Notes: generated by a model not told the origin, from the letters alone. 64,000 nucleotides of DNA from Actibacterium lipolyticum (GCF_900184935.1 NZ_FXYE01000001.1:558001-622000); one strand, 5' to 3'. Positions 28,514 to 37,109 are shown, counted from the first letter of the stretch. A program made the numbers and translations.

Positions 28514-29397
28514 GCTCGTCGCCGTGCGATGATGATCAGCGCGACCCCCAAGGCGATCATAGGAAGCGATAGAAGTTGGCCCATCGTCACGCCAAAGCCG
28601 TTGGAGTGGATGATAAACCCAATTAGGTTTTCGGGTGTGATGAACTGGGCATCTGCTTGGCGGAAGTATTCCACAAAGAAGCGTGAAGCACCGTAGCCGA
28701 TGAAAAACACGCCCGCGATTTGGCCGGGCACCTTTAGCCAGCCGCGCCGGTAGACAAGGAACAACAGGATCGCGCCAAGCAACAGCCCCTCTAACCCCGC
28801 TTCGTAGAGCTGAGAGGGGTGGCGCGCACACGGCCCTTCCCAGCCCGGTGGGCAAATCTGTGCGCGAGGGTCCGGGAAAACAAAAGCCCAAGGCACGTCA
28901 GACGGGCGGCCCCAAAGCTCTGCGTTTACGAAGTTGGCCAATCGCCCCAGAAGCAGGCCAAGCGGTGTCACGATTGCAAGGGCATCAGCGGCGGACATCA
29001 GTGTGATTTTGTTCTTTCGGCAGAACAAGAACAGCGCAGCCATGACACCCAAAAGTCCGCCGTGGAAGGCCATGCCGCCATTCCACAAAATCGGAATTTC
29101 CAGAGGATTTTCCAAGTAATACGCTGGCTTGTAAAACAGCACAAAGCCAAGCCTGCCGCCGATAATCACACCTAGGATCACCCAGGTCAAAAGCTCTTCA
29201 ACTTGTTCGGCCGTCATCGGGGCGCGGTTATCCGGCCACAACCGTTCGGCGCGCATCAAACGGACGACAAGTCGCCATCCGGCCAGAAGGGCAACGATAT
29301 ATGCCATCGCGTACCAGCGAAGCGCAAAGTCAAAACCGAAGATAGAGATCGAAAAGATCTCTGAGCTGATATCGGGGAAGTTCAGGATTGCCTGCAT
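28510..29397 (-). CDS. lgt: Prolipoprotein diacylglyceryl transferase
   Basis: An inner-membrane enzyme, 295 residues, with about seven transmembrane segments. It transfers diacylglycerol from phosphatidylglycerol to the lipobox cysteine of prolipoproteins. Signatures are [12 protein letters not shown] with the essential histidine and [15 protein letters not shown] with the essential arginine region. The start at 29397 follows AGAGGGG; upstream in-frame codons have no support. It is the first gene of the lgt-MidA-pgeF operon and is divergent from ubiK. Confidence 0.97.
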   Translation of the reverse strand: MQAILNFPDISSEIFSISIFGFDFALRWYAMAYIVALLAGWRLVVRLMRAERLWPDNRAPMTAEQVEELLTWVILGVIIGGRLGFVLFYKPAYYLENPLEIPILWNGGMAFHGGLLGVMAALFLFCRKNKITLMSAADALAIVTPLGLLLGRLANFVNAELWGRPSDVPWAFVFPDPRAQICPPGWEGPCARHPSQLYEAGLEGLLLGAILLFLVYRRGWLKVPGQIAGVFFIGYGASRFFVEYFRQADAQFITPENLIGFIIHSNGFGVTMGQLLSLPMIALGVALIIIARRRA

Positions 29398-29494
29398 GAT
29401 GGCCCCTCTTTTGCGTCGCGCTGCGTCGAAGTCAACCTTGAGCTTCCCGTCTGCGCAGCCCATATAGATACCAAATGTAACGCCGGAGGGTCCA

Positions 29495-29740
29495 ATGCAG
29501 AGCCGGAACAAGTTTTTCGACGATATGTCCCAATTGATGACCAACGCCATGGGTGTTGCACAAGGTGCCAAGGGCGAGGCTGAAAATGCTTTTCAAAGCA
29601 TGATCGACCGCTGGTTGGCAGATCGTGATTTCGTGACACGCGAAGAGTTCGACGCAGTGCGCGCGATGGCGCAAAAAGCACGCGAAGAAAACGAATCGCT
29701 GAAAGCCCGGCTGGACGCGTTGGAAGCGGCGTCTAAATAA
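29495..29740 (+). CDS. ubiK: UbiK-type accessory factor (BMFP domain)
   Basis: An 81-residue protein. [20 protein letters not shown] and [21 protein letters not shown] precede a C-terminal coiled coil (about 50-80) with [18 protein letters not shown]. This is the YqiC/BMFP family; UbiK supports aerobic ubiquinone synthesis with UbiJ in E. coli. The SD GGAGGG precedes the ATG. It is divergent from lgt. Confidence 0.9.
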   Translation: MQSRNKFFDDMSQLMTNAMGVAQGAKGEAENAFQSMIDRWLADRDFVTREEFDAVRAMAQKAREENESLKARLDALEAASK

Positions 29741-29751
29741 TCGGGGTGTCG

Positions 29752-29775
29752 GGCGTGCCCATATTTGGGCACGCC
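29752..29775 (+). terminator. Perfect hairpin after ubiK
   Basis: GGCGTGCCCA and TGGGCACGCC form a 10-bp stem with a 4-nt loop 11 bp after ubiK. The T content after it is poor, so it may not act alone. Confidence 0.6.
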
Positions 29776-29849
29776 GTCCCCTTCCGAGATACAACTCGGC
29801 ACAACTTTTACTGAACTACCTTGTTGAGAACGTCAGGCGCAATCGTCCC

Positions 29850-30185
29850 TTATTGTTCCTTGGTTTGTGCTGTCAGGTATTCTGAAATCTCTGTTAGAAC
29901 ACCGTCTGCATTAAGGGCTGTCAGCTCTTCCAGAATGTCTTCCAACGTGCGGGAAAATGCAGAAATGGCAAAGTCGCGCATTTGTGCGCTGTCGTTGCAG
30001 TGCATTTGAGCGCGGTAAAGTTCGGCAAAGTGGACGAGCGTCTGCAACTGCGCGAAACGCTCTGCCTGCCTAATTTTTTGTTTGTTCTCTGACGTCGGTT
30101 CCAAGTGCATCGAATGGAGAGGTAGATACCTGCCGCGTAGGCCAGTTCGCGGTGGGATCGTGTCTAAGATCGCGGCTTGCAGCAT
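29850..30185 (-). CDS. Hypothetical helical protein, 111 residues
   Basis: I do not recognise this protein. It is mostly alpha-helical, with a central FAQLQTLVHFAELYRAQMHC and a C-terminal SRTLEDILEELTALNADGVL. No signal peptide or membrane segment is seen. The start at 30185 is chosen because AAGGA lies 9-10 nt upstream; starts at 30110 and 30299 lack one. Its base composition is slightly more A/T-rich than its neighbours. It stands alone on the minus strand between ubiK and the regulator at 30409. Confidence 0.6.
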   Translation of the reverse strand: MLQAAILDTIPPRTGLRGRYLPLHSMHLEPTSENKQKIRQAERFAQLQTLVHFAELYRAQMHCNDSAQMRDFAISAFSRTLEDILEELTALNADGVLTEISEYLTAQTKEQ

Positions 30186-30408
30186 ATCTGCGTGTCCTTT
30201 CGTCAGCGATCGCAGCCTTCCATGGAAATGTAGAAAGGAAGCGGTAATGGTTTGTTCGGTACCATGCCTGTCGAAGGGCGGCGGTGCCGATTCTATCAAT
30301 CAGTGCTATCCCTTGCAGTAAGGCACATAAATCTTGCCACCGCAAGACAAATATGCCTTGATTGCGTAATAAGATTTATCCGCCTCGGCATGCGTGCCAT
30401 TTAGAGGG

Positions 30409-31071
30409 ATGCTATTGAATTCTGCGAAATCCGAAGCTCTTGGCGCGCGTGTGCGTGAACTCGTCGAAGAGGGGTTGGCGAAAAAAGGTGTGTCCGCGCG
30501 CCGTGCATCGATGGATGTTGTCGGCCACGACGGGCTGATCCGGGATATTCGTGCGGGTCGCGTCCCCAGCTTTGATCGCCTTGTCAGCCTTTTTGAGTAT
30601 CTTTCGATCCCCGTAGAGTTTGGCAAACGTCCCGCTGTGCCGGGCGTGTCTGAGGATCCACCGGCAGTCACGACATCCGGCTTCGCCACCCCAGAGGCGT
30701 TGCGGGCAGGTTTTCTGCCTTTCCCTTGGCATCGGTCCGCGCGGCAGCGCGGAATGGGGCCTGTGGCGTTTTCATCCGGTTGGTTGGCGCAGTCGGGGCT
30801 GATCGCCGAAAATCTTAGTTTCGCGGCCCCGGATAACAAGCAGGGTCTTGTCGCGCTTGTTGATGTCGCAGCGTCACGCAGCGGTGGGCCGGATCTTTGG
30901 TGCTTTGTGGAAGGCGGTCAGCCCAAGATTGGCCGCCTGCAATGGCAGGGCAAAGACATTCTGATTGTCACCGACGACACCCCACAGGCATCCGCCCGCG
31001 TCCTTGTTGGGCCAGCGCGCGAGGCGCTTCAGATACTGGGGCGGGTTGTCTGGACGGGCACACTGATTTAA
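30409..31071 (+). CDS. HTH regulator with S24/LexA-like C-terminal domain
   Basis: A protein of about 220 residues. The N-terminal helix-turn-helix resembles XRE/phage repressors: ALGARVRELVEEGLAKKGVS, then RIRAG-like IRDIRAGRVPSF and a helix through SLFEYLSIPVEFG. The C-terminal part (about 115-220) has the beta-rich S24 peptidase look (DLWCFVEGGQPKIGRLQWQG, then ILIVTDDTP and LGRVVWTGTLI) but lacks a clear Ser-Lys pair with GDxM. The start is uncertain: ATG 30409 sits right on the GAGGG, so TTG at 30415 with a 6-nt spacer is also possible. The target is unknown. Confidence 0.68.
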   Translation: MLLNSAKSEALGARVRELVEEGLAKKGVSARRASMDVVGHDGLIRDIRAGRVPSFDRLVSLFEYLSIPVEFGKRPAVPGVSEDPPAVTTSGFATPEALRAGFLPFPWHRSARQRGMGPVAFSSGWLAQSGLIAENLSFAAPDNKQGLVALVDVAASRSGGPDLWCFVEGGQPKIGRLQWQGKDILIVTDDTPQASARVLVGPAREALQILGRVVWTGTLI

Positions 31072-31311
31072 CCCCCAATCCGGCAAGCGACACAACAGAT
31101 AGCGGTGGGCCGGTTGGTTTGCCCAACAGTTGGGCTTATCCACAACTTTCTGCGCTGTCGCCAAAGATTCACAAAAAATGTTCTTTACAGCTCATGCCTT
31201 TCGGCACACCATATCTAGTAAGGGTATCGGTGCTAAACTGCCGAACCTAGAGCAGGCACCTAAGCATTGTGGGCTGCCACCCGCGATTTGCTACAACCAA
31301 AGAGGCCGGGC

Positions 31312-31815
31312 ATGTCACTTTCCGAAGACTTTCATCAGACAGACGAATTGCACCCGATCGATATCGTCGAACATCTTGCAGAACATCATGATTGGGATTT
31401 TGACCGCGTAACTGACGACCAGATCGCAATGGCGGTCGAAGGGCAGTGGCGCACTTATTCCATCACGTTGGCTTGGTCGTCCTACGATGAAACTCTTCGC
31501 CTGATCTGCACGTTCGAGATGGAGCCGCCAGAGGACAAGCTGCCCAACCTATACGAAGCACTTAACCGTACCAATGACATGTGCTGGGCGGGTGCGTTCA
31601 CGTATTGGAATGAACAGCGCCTGATGGTTTACCGTTATGGTCTGGTGTTGACCGGTGGTCAGATCGCCAGCGCGGACCAGATTGACCGGATGATCGGTGC
31701 CGCCGTCAGCGCATCAGAGCGGTTCTACCCCGCGTTCCAACTTGTGTCATGGACGGATCAAACCCCGACAGAAGCCATGGACGTTGCAATCGCAGAGGCT
31801 TACGGGCGCGCCTAA
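31312..31815 (+). CDS. YbjN domain-containing protein
   Basis: A 167-residue acidic protein with the YbjN fold: HPIDIVEHLAEHHDWDFDRV, WRTYSITLAWSSYDETLRLI, then CTFEMEPPEDKLPNLYEALN. The family is related to type III secretion chaperone-like folds; YbjN affects stress and motility in E. coli, but its biochemical role is unknown. The start at 31312 lies behind AGAGGCCGGGC and fits the family; an upstream ATG at 31267 does not. A strong terminator follows. Confidence 0.88.
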   Translation: MSLSEDFHQTDELHPIDIVEHLAEHHDWDFDRVTDDQIAMAVEGQWRTYSITLAWSSYDETLRLICTFEMEPPEDKLPNLYEALNRTNDMCWAGAFTYWNEQRLMVYRYGLVLTGGQIASADQIDRMIGAAVSASERFYPAFQLVSWTDQTPTEAMDVAIAEAYGRA

Positions 31816-31843
31816 GCGCCAACACTGCGAAATCACCGTTGTT

Positions 31844-31875
31844 AAGGGCGCCCCTGATGTGGGCGCTCTTTTTGT
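31844..31875 (+). terminator. Rho-independent terminator after the YbjN gene
   Basis: GCGCCC (31848-31853) pairs with GGGCGC (31861-31866), followed by CTCTTTTTG. Confidence 0.85.
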
Positions 31876-31980
31876 TTGTGATTGGCGAAGTGTTCATTCG
31901 CGGTTCTGAATAAGTCTTCTGCCCATTGATGCCCTTAGCCCACGCGCCTAACCTGCGCGCGAAATGGACCGGGGGACACT

Positions 31981-32802
31981 ATGGATATGAACGACGTCAG
32001 CGCGCGCGGGCTGGTATTGCTGGGCTGCGGAAAGATGGGCTCTGCGATGTTGGAGGGGTGGCTGAAAAGCGGCCTACCTGAAGCGTCTGTTTGGGTGAAA
32101 GATCCTTACCCGTCTGATTGGCTGACAGGGCTGGCACAGCGCGGGCTGCATCTGAATTCAGATCTGCCAGACGACCCGGCGATTGTTCTGGTGGCGGTGA
32201 AGCCGCAAATGATGGACGAGGCGTTGCCGGTTCTTACCCCCCTAGGAAATGGCCGTACTCTGTTTCTGTCGGTCGCCGCTGGCACACCGATTTCGTATTA
32301 CGAGCGGGTGCTGGGCAAAGAAACACCAATCATCCGGGCGATGCCCAACACCCCAGCCGCCGTTTCGCGCGGAATTACGGCCCTTATCGGCAACCAATTC
32401 GCCGACGAAGCGCAGGTTCAATTGGCCGAGGCGTTGCTTTCCGCAGTTGGTCAGACCGTCAGGCTTGATGATGAAGGGCAGATGGATGCGGTTACGGCGG
32501 TGTCTGGGTCTGGCCCGGCCTATGTGTTCCACCTAATCGAAACGCTTGCTGCCGCAGGGCAGGCCGAAGGGCTTTCGCCCGAACTGGCCATGAAACTGGC
32601 AAAAGCAACCGTGGGGGGCGCTGGGCATCTGGCTGAACAGGCCGCCGGTGATCCAACGCAGTTGCGGGTCAACGTAACCTCGCCCAATGGCACAACGGCC
32701 GCCGCGCTTGAGGTGTTGATGGACCCGGAAACGGGCTTTCCGCGCTTGTTGAAACGCGCGGTCAAAGCCGCAGCCGACCGCAGCAGGGAGTTGGGGAAAT
32801 GA
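31981..32802 (+). CDS. proC: Pyrroline-5-carboxylate reductase
   Basis: This enzyme makes L-proline from P5C with NAD(P)H; 273 residues. The N-terminal Rossmann motif is LVLLGCGKMGSAMLEGW (about 11-27). VAVKPQMMDEALPVL and PNTPAAVSRGITAL mark the family core, and AVSGSGPAYVFHLIE with DPTQLRVNVTSPNGTTAAAL marks the C-terminal dimer/active-site region. The stop overlaps the next start by 4 bp, giving a three-gene operon proC, tRNA-binding protein, hydroxyacid dehydrogenase. Confidence 0.96.
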   Translation: MDMNDVSARGLVLLGCGKMGSAMLEGWLKSGLPEASVWVKDPYPSDWLTGLAQRGLHLNSDLPDDPAIVLVAVKPQMMDEALPVLTPLGNGRTLFLSVAAGTPISYYERVLGKETPIIRAMPNTPAAVSRGITALIGNQFADEAQVQLAEALLSAVGQTVRLDDEGQMDAVTAVSGSGPAYVFHLIETLAAAGQAEGLSPELAMKLAKATVGGAGHLAEQAAGDPTQLRVNVTSPNGTTAAALEVLMDPETGFPRLLKRAVKAAADRSRELGK

Positions 32803-33137
32803 CTGAGATCAGCTTCGATGACTTTCTGAAGGTCGATATCCGCGTGGGGCAAATCACCCGCGCCGAACCCTATCCAGAGGCCCGCAAACCCGCGATCAAG
32901 CTGTGGGTGGATTTCGGCCCCGAGATTGGAGAGAAGAAAAGCTCGGCCCAGATCACGGCGCATTATGCGCCGGAAACGTTGCCTGGAAAACGCGTGATGG
33001 CGGTGGTGAATTTTCCACCCCGCCAGATCGGTAAATTCATGTCAGAGGTTCTGGTGCTGGGTGCGCCTGATGACGCTGGCGAAGTTGTGCTGTTGGTGCC
33101 GGACAAAGACGTGCCCATCGGTGGAAGGATGTTTTGA
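32799..33137 (+). CDS. csaA: tRNA-binding domain protein, CsaA-like
   Basis: A 112-residue OB-fold protein of the Trbp111/CsaA group: ISFDDFLKVDIRVGQITRAE at the N-terminus, AQITAHYAPETLPGKRVMAV in the middle and FMSEVLVLGAPDDAGEVVLL at the C-terminus. Members bind tRNA and have been called secretion chaperones in Bacillus. The ATG overlaps proC by 4 bp, and the stop overlaps the next gene's start by one base. Confidence 0.9.
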   Translation: MTEISFDDFLKVDIRVGQITRAEPYPEARKPAIKLWVDFGPEIGEKKSSAQITAHYAPETLPGKRVMAVVNFPPRQIGKFMSEVLVLGAPDDAGEVVLLVPDKDVPIGGRMF

Positions 33138-34093
33138 TGCAAAAACTGTTTATTACGCGGCCCTTACCCGAAACCGTTTGTGATGCCGCCCGCGAATTGG
33201 CGGATGTGACCGTTCGCCAAGACACCTTGCCGCTGACAGAGCCAGAGATGATCGCCGCGCTGACCGACTATGACATTGTATTGCCGACACTGCGCGACAT
33301 GTTCTCGGCCGACGTGCTGAACAAAGTTGAAGAACCGCGCGCCAAGCTGCTGGCGAATTTCGGCGTTGGGTATAACCACATCGATGCGGATGCTGCGCGG
33401 GCCAAGGGCATTACGGTGACCAACACGCCGGGCGCGGTAACAGACGCGACAGCTGATATCGCCTTGACGCTAATCTTGATGACCTGCCGCCGTGCCGCCG
33501 AAGGCGAGCGGCTGGTGCGTTCGGGCAAGTGGGAGGGGTGGCACCCAACCCAAATGCTTGGCCAGCACGTGACGGGCAAAACGTTGGGGGTGGTTGGCAT
33601 GGGGCGCATCGGCAAAGCCATCGCGAAACGGTGCCATTTCGGGTTCGACATGGATGTCGTGTTCTTCAACCGCTCAACCGTTTCGGATGTGGGTGTGCCA
33701 GCGACCCAGCTTTCCACAATCGGCGAGGTTGCGAAGGCTGCGGATATGGTCGTCATGGCCGTGCCGGGCAGCCCTGCGACACACCATCTGTTCAGCACCG
33801 ATGAATTCAACGCAATGAAACCCACAGCGCATTTTGTGAACATCGCCCGAGGCGACGTTGTTGAAGAGGCCGCGCTTATCGCGGCGCTTCAGTCGGGGCG
33901 AATCGCGGGCGCAGGGTTGGATGTGTACGAGTTTGAACCCGACGTGCCAGAGGCGCTGCAAGCCCTGCCGAACGTTACCTTGTTGCCGCACCTTGGCACC
34001 GCCGCGCTGGAAGTGCGCGAAGCGATGGGGATGCGGGCGGTGGATAACGTGCGCGCGTTTCTAAGCGGGAAAACGCCTGCTGACGTGGTTTAG
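33137..34093 (+). CDS. D-2-hydroxyacid dehydrogenase (glyoxylate/hydroxypyruvate reductase-like)
   Basis: A 318-residue NAD(P)-dependent dehydrogenase. The nucleotide-binding motif is LGVVGMGRIGKAIAKR (about 149-164). The catalytic Arg is in VNIARGDVV, the Glu in YEFEPDVPEALQ, and the His in LLPHLGTAALEVREAMG. LLANFGVGYNHID marks the glyoxylate reductase subgroup. The exact substrate is uncertain. It is translationally coupled to the tRNA-binding gene (TGATG) and converges on tdk with a 4-bp overlap. Confidence 0.9.
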   Translation: MQKLFITRPLPETVCDAARELADVTVRQDTLPLTEPEMIAALTDYDIVLPTLRDMFSADVLNKVEEPRAKLLANFGVGYNHIDADAARAKGITVTNTPGAVTDATADIALTLILMTCRRAAEGERLVRSGKWEGWHPTQMLGQHVTGKTLGVVGMGRIGKAIAKRCHFGFDMDVVFFNRSTVSDVGVPATQLSTIGEVAKAADMVVMAVPGSPATHHLFSTDEFNAMKPTAHFVNIARGDVVEEAALIAALQSGRIAGAGLDVYEFEPDVPEALQALPNVTLLPHLGTAALEVREAMGMRAVDNVRAFLSGKTPADVV

Positions 34094-34668
34094 GTTTCGA
34101 CGGCCTCACGCCAATGTCGGCGGCAAAGTGAAACGTAAGTCTCATTGCCGCCGATTTGAACTTGCGCCCCTTCGCGCAGCGCATTGCCATCGCCGCCCAT
34201 GCGCACGACCATTGTGGCTTTCTTACCACAATGGCAAATCGTTCTTACTTCTCGCATTTCATCGGCAAGGGCCAACAAGGCGGCAGATCCGGGAAAAAGT
34301 TCACCCCTGAAATCAACGCGCAAGCCGTAACACATCACCGGAATTTTCAGATCGTCGACCGTTCTGGCCAACTGCCAGACCTGCTCTTTTGTCAGAAATT
34401 GCGCTTCGTCGATGAAGATGCAGGCGCAGGGGCCATCGGCCAAACGGGCGCGAATGACGGCAAAAAGATCGGTGTTTTGGTCAAAGGTTTCCGCGGCTTC
34501 GCCGATGCCAATACGGGACGCGATACGCGCTTCGCCGGCCCGATTATCAAGCTGAGCGGTCAGCAAAAACGTTTGCATGCCGCGTTCACGATAGTTGTAG
34601 GAAGCCTGAAGCAGGACAGTAGATTTCCCTGCATTCATAGTGGAATAGTTGAAATAGAGCTTTGCCAT
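34090..34668 (-). CDS. tdk: Thymidine kinase
   Basis: A type II (TK1-like) thymidine kinase of 192 residues for thymidine salvage. The P-loop is FNYSTMNAGKST (about 6-17), the Walker B/lasso glutamate is in FIDEAQFL, and the C-terminal zinc-binding part has ICHCGKKATMVVR and CRRHWREA. The upstream 310 bp contain a structured-RNA candidate ending in a terminator about 100 bp before the start, so tdk either has its own promoter or is attenuated. The 3' end overlaps the hydroxyacid dehydrogenase gene by 4 bp. Confidence 0.95.
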   Translation of the reverse strand: MAKLYFNYSTMNAGKSTVLLQASYNYRERGMQTFLLTAQLDNRAGEARIASRIGIGEAAETFDQNTDLFAVIRARLADGPCACIFIDEAQFLTKEQVWQLARTVDDLKIPVMCYGLRVDFRGELFPGSAALLALADEMREVRTICHCGKKATMVVRMGGDGNALREGAQVQIGGNETYVSLCRRHWREAVET

Positions 34669-34769
34669 GACCCGGTTATTACGTCCAAGAACGCTGCGAT
34701 CAAGTCTTGGATGCGGGTGGGGGCCATCCCCCGTTGCCAGACAGTCACTGGGACTGCTGGCTTCGGGGT

Positions 34770-34979
34770 AAAAAACTCAGGCTCGATGACAGGTTGATCT
34801 GGGGAAGACAACCGAACCCGAAGAACCGTTTAACATACACACCTTTAACTATGGGACGGGGCCGCTACCATTGATCCGGTCGCCCGGAAGCCTCGTCTCC
34901 CATGGACGAAAGGCAGCTGGCCCCCACCACAAACCAACGCTGGGGACGCCGGTTACTCGCACCAATCCCCTTATCCGAG
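34770..34979 (-). ncRNA. Candidate structured small RNA upstream of tdk
   Basis: On the minus strand a TATAAA (34991-34986) is followed by about 210 nt that fold well. GGGGCC-A-GCTGCC (34926-34914) pairs with GGTAGCGGCCCC (34869-34858) and encloses two hairpins. One has a TCGTC/GACGA stem; the other is TCCGG-GCGA-CCGGA with a GNRA tetraloop on this strand only. A hairpin near 34776-34818 is followed by TTTTTT (34775-34770), as in an intrinsic terminator. A 5' hairpin uses GGGGA and TCCCC. It may be a 6S-like or other small RNA, or a tdk leader; I could not match it to a named family. Confidence 0.45.
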
Positions 34980-35017
34980 GACTTATTTATATATGACAAA
35001 TGGCTTCAGGCACATTA

Positions 35018-35536
35018 ATGGGAAAAGGGAGCGGGTATTCCCCGCACGAAATATCAGGACGCAACAGCGGGCAATCAGTGATGGCGGGTGTAGGAAATTA
35101 CCTTAAGAAACACAGTGAAGCGCTGGTCAAAGACGTGGGAATCGAAGCCGCGTGTACTTTGACAGGGCGATCAAAAGCGACGCTGGGACGCTATTATTCA
35201 GATGCGGAGGAGCACGCAGATCGGTTTATGCCGATAGATGCCGTAGCGGCACTTGAGGGTGCAGCACGTTTCCCTCACGTAACCACGGCGCTGGCTGAAC
35301 TGCAGGGGATAACCCTGTCGTATGACCAGGAACGCCGCAATTCTGAGGGCGGAGGAATCAACTCTGACGTCGTGGCGTTGTCGCAGCGGTTCGCGATGTT
35401 GATGGGCGAATACAGCCAGTCGATCGAAGACGGCATTATCACCATCAACGAGGCAAAGCGTTTGCTGCGGGAAACCACAGCCCTACAGCGTGTGCTTTTG
35501 GATATGAAATTGCATTTGGAAGAAGAAGCGACCTAA
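35018..35536 (+). CDS. Hypothetical protein with helix-turn-helix-like segment
   Basis: A protein of 151-172 residues, depending on the start. VGIEAACTLTGRSKATLGRY (after KDVG) looks like a helix-turn-helix recognition unit; HADRFMPIDAVAALEGAARF and NEAKRLLRETTALQRVLLDM are helical. It resembles small conserved regulators of Rhodobacterales of unknown role. The start is uncertain: ATG at 35018 or at 35081 (MAGVGNYLKKHSE); neither has a good SD. It is divergent from the RNA candidate and followed by a strong hairpin terminator. Confidence 0.65.
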   Translation: MGKGSGYSPHEISGRNSGQSVMAGVGNYLKKHSEALVKDVGIEAACTLTGRSKATLGRYYSDAEEHADRFMPIDAVAALEGAARFPHVTTALAELQGITLSYDQERRNSEGGGINSDVVALSQRFAMLMGEYSQSIEDGIITINEAKRLLRETTALQRVLLDMKLHLEEEAT

Positions 35537-35567
35537 TCGCGGCTGCTTTCAATACACAGCAAATGAA

Positions 35568-35602
35568 ATGGGGCGCTCCGAAACGGGCGCCCCATTGTTT
35601 TT
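35568..35602. terminator. Bidirectional terminator between the 35018 gene and the RNA helicase
   Basis: ATGGGGCGC (35568-35576) pairs perfectly with GCGCCCCAT (35587-35595). A T run follows on the plus strand (35598-35602) and a weaker one on the minus strand. It overlaps the last bases of the helicase gene. Confidence 0.85.
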
Positions 35603-36833
35603 ACGCGGCCATCCGTTGGCCTTTGCCGCCGCGGCCTCGCTGAGGCCGGCGACCACGCCCTTTGTTGCCAGAAGGGCCTTTACGCTTGGGCTTTTGCTCT
35701 TCCGCAGGCGGTTGACCGGATGCAACGGGGATAGAAATGCCCATTACCTTTTCGATGCTGCGCAGTTCGCCGATTTCATCAGGCGAACAGAAGGCAACAG
35801 CAGCGCCGTCAGCACCTGCGCGCGCGGTCCGGCCAATGCGGTGCACATAGTTTTCGGCCACATTCGGTAGGTCATAGTTGTAAACATGCGCCACGCCGGG
35901 AATGTCGATGCCACGGGCGGCCACGTCTGTTGCAACCAGAACTTTGATTTTGCCGTCACGGAACGCTTTCAATGTCCGCTCGCGCTGACCTTGGCTTTTG
36001 TTGCCGTGGATGGACCCGGCAGAGAAGCCAGCCGCATCAAGCTGTTTCATCAGGCGTTCACAACCGTGCTTGGTGCGCCCGAAAACAAGCGTCAGCTCGT
36101 CAGAATGATCTGCAAGCAGCTGTTTTAGTTTGGCAGACTTTGCGGACTGCTCAACAAAGTGAACGCATTGCGTGACTTTGTCGGCGGCCTTACCCGGAGG
36201 GCTAACCTGAACGCGCACGGGGCGATCCAGATAGGTCTGGGCGATTTCATTCATCTGTTTGGGCATGGTGGCCGAAAACAGAAGGGTCTGACGTTCCTTC
36301 GGAAGGAACTTAGAAATCTGGCGCAGCGCGTGGATGAAGCCCAGATCAAGCATCTGGTCGGCTTCGTCCAGCACCAAAAAGCCGGTCTTGTTCAATGTCA
36401 GGGCCTTGCGGTCGATCAGGTCCAGCAGACGGCCCGGTGTGGCGACAAGGATGTCAGCACCGCGGTTAAGCCGCTTGATCTGGTTGTTGATCGACGCGCC
36501 GCCAACAACGCATGCGATGTTGATCGGTGTCTTGGTCACAAAGGTCGACAGGTTATCGGCGATCTGGTTCACCAGTTCGCGCGTTGGGGCCAGAATAAGG
36601 GCGCGCACCGATTTCGGATCGGGCTTGCCGCCGTTTTCCATCAGCCCGTGAATAAGCGGAAGGCCAAACGCAGCCGTCTTACCCGTACCGGTTTGGGCAA
36701 GGCCCATCAGGTCACGGCCTTCAAGGATGTGTGGAATTGCCTGCGCCTGAATTGGCGTGGGATCAGTAAAACCCTGTGCTTCGAGGGCGGACAAAAGGCG
36801 CGGCGCAAGGCCGAGCATAGAGAAGTCAGTCAA
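35601..36833 (-). CDS. DEAD-box RNA helicase (RhlE-like)
   Basis: A 410-residue ATP-dependent RNA helicase with all core motifs: PTPIQAQAIP (Q motif), AQTGTGKT (I), PTRELVNQ (Ia), TPGRLLD (Ib), VLDEADQMLD (II), FSATMP (III), then ARGIDIPGV (V) and HRIGRTARAG (VI). The basic tail (about 375-410, GNKGRGRRPQRGRGGKGQR) binds RNA. I chose a TTG start at 36833 because AAAGG lies 7-8 nt upstream and the protein then begins MTDFSMLGLAP, which fits the family. The 270-bp upstream gap may be a long leader. Confidence 0.92.
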   Translation of the reverse strand: MTDFSMLGLAPRLLSALEAQGFTDPTPIQAQAIPHILEGRDLMGLAQTGTGKTAAFGLPLIHGLMENGGKPDPKSVRALILAPTRELVNQIADNLSTFVTKTPINIACVVGGASINNQIKRLNRGADILVATPGRLLDLIDRKALTLNKTGFLVLDEADQMLDLGFIHALRQISKFLPKERQTLLFSATMPKQMNEIAQTYLDRPVRVQVSPPGKAADKVTQCVHFVEQSAKSAKLKQLLADHSDELTLVFGRTKHGCERLMKQLDAAGFSAGSIHGNKSQGQRERTLKAFRDGKIKVLVATDVAARGIDIPGVAHVYNYDLPNVAENYVHRIGRTARAGADGAAVAFCSPDEIGELRSIEKVMGISIPVASGQPPAEEQKPKRKGPSGNKGRGRRPQRGRGGKGQRMAA

Positions 36834-37109
36834 GTGACAACCTTTCAAAGGGTGACCGCAGCCACCCGTTAGGGAAGTGCACAGCCCAATTGGGCCGGCA
36901 ACAGCATGGGTTGCGGACATAGCATCGCCTTGGGCCGTATTGCCCGTAAGCTGCCAGTCCGACGGGACCCTGCGTGAAATGGGAACCTTGGGGTGGGGCA
37001 TGTGCCCCATGATCCGACGCCAGATTGGGCTGCTCACGCGGCAGCAGGGCGTCGGGTTAGGGGACACATGCGCGTTAGAGGGCGCTAAGTCAAGGGCGCG
37101 CCCGTATCG
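36834..37109 (-). other. Leader/intergenic region of the RNA helicase gene
   Basis: On the minus strand GGGTG and CACCC form a hairpin just before the SD of the helicase gene (plus-strand 36851-36868). Long structured leaders are typical of cold-regulated DEAD-box helicase genes; that link is inference. No gene seen. Confidence 0.35.

Noticed and set aside
31136-31144. TTATCCACA, an exact DnaA box
   Set aside because: A single isolated box without clustered copies, A/T-rich unwinding region or origin genes; not an origin.
34840-34985. The same hairpins read on the plus strand as an RNA gene
   Set aside because: The tetraloop is GNRA only on the minus strand, and the T run after the terminator hairpin exists only there.
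35018-35080. Firm choice of start for the helical regulator
   Set aside because: Neither 35018 nor 35081 has a convincing SD, so the start was left open rather than asserted.
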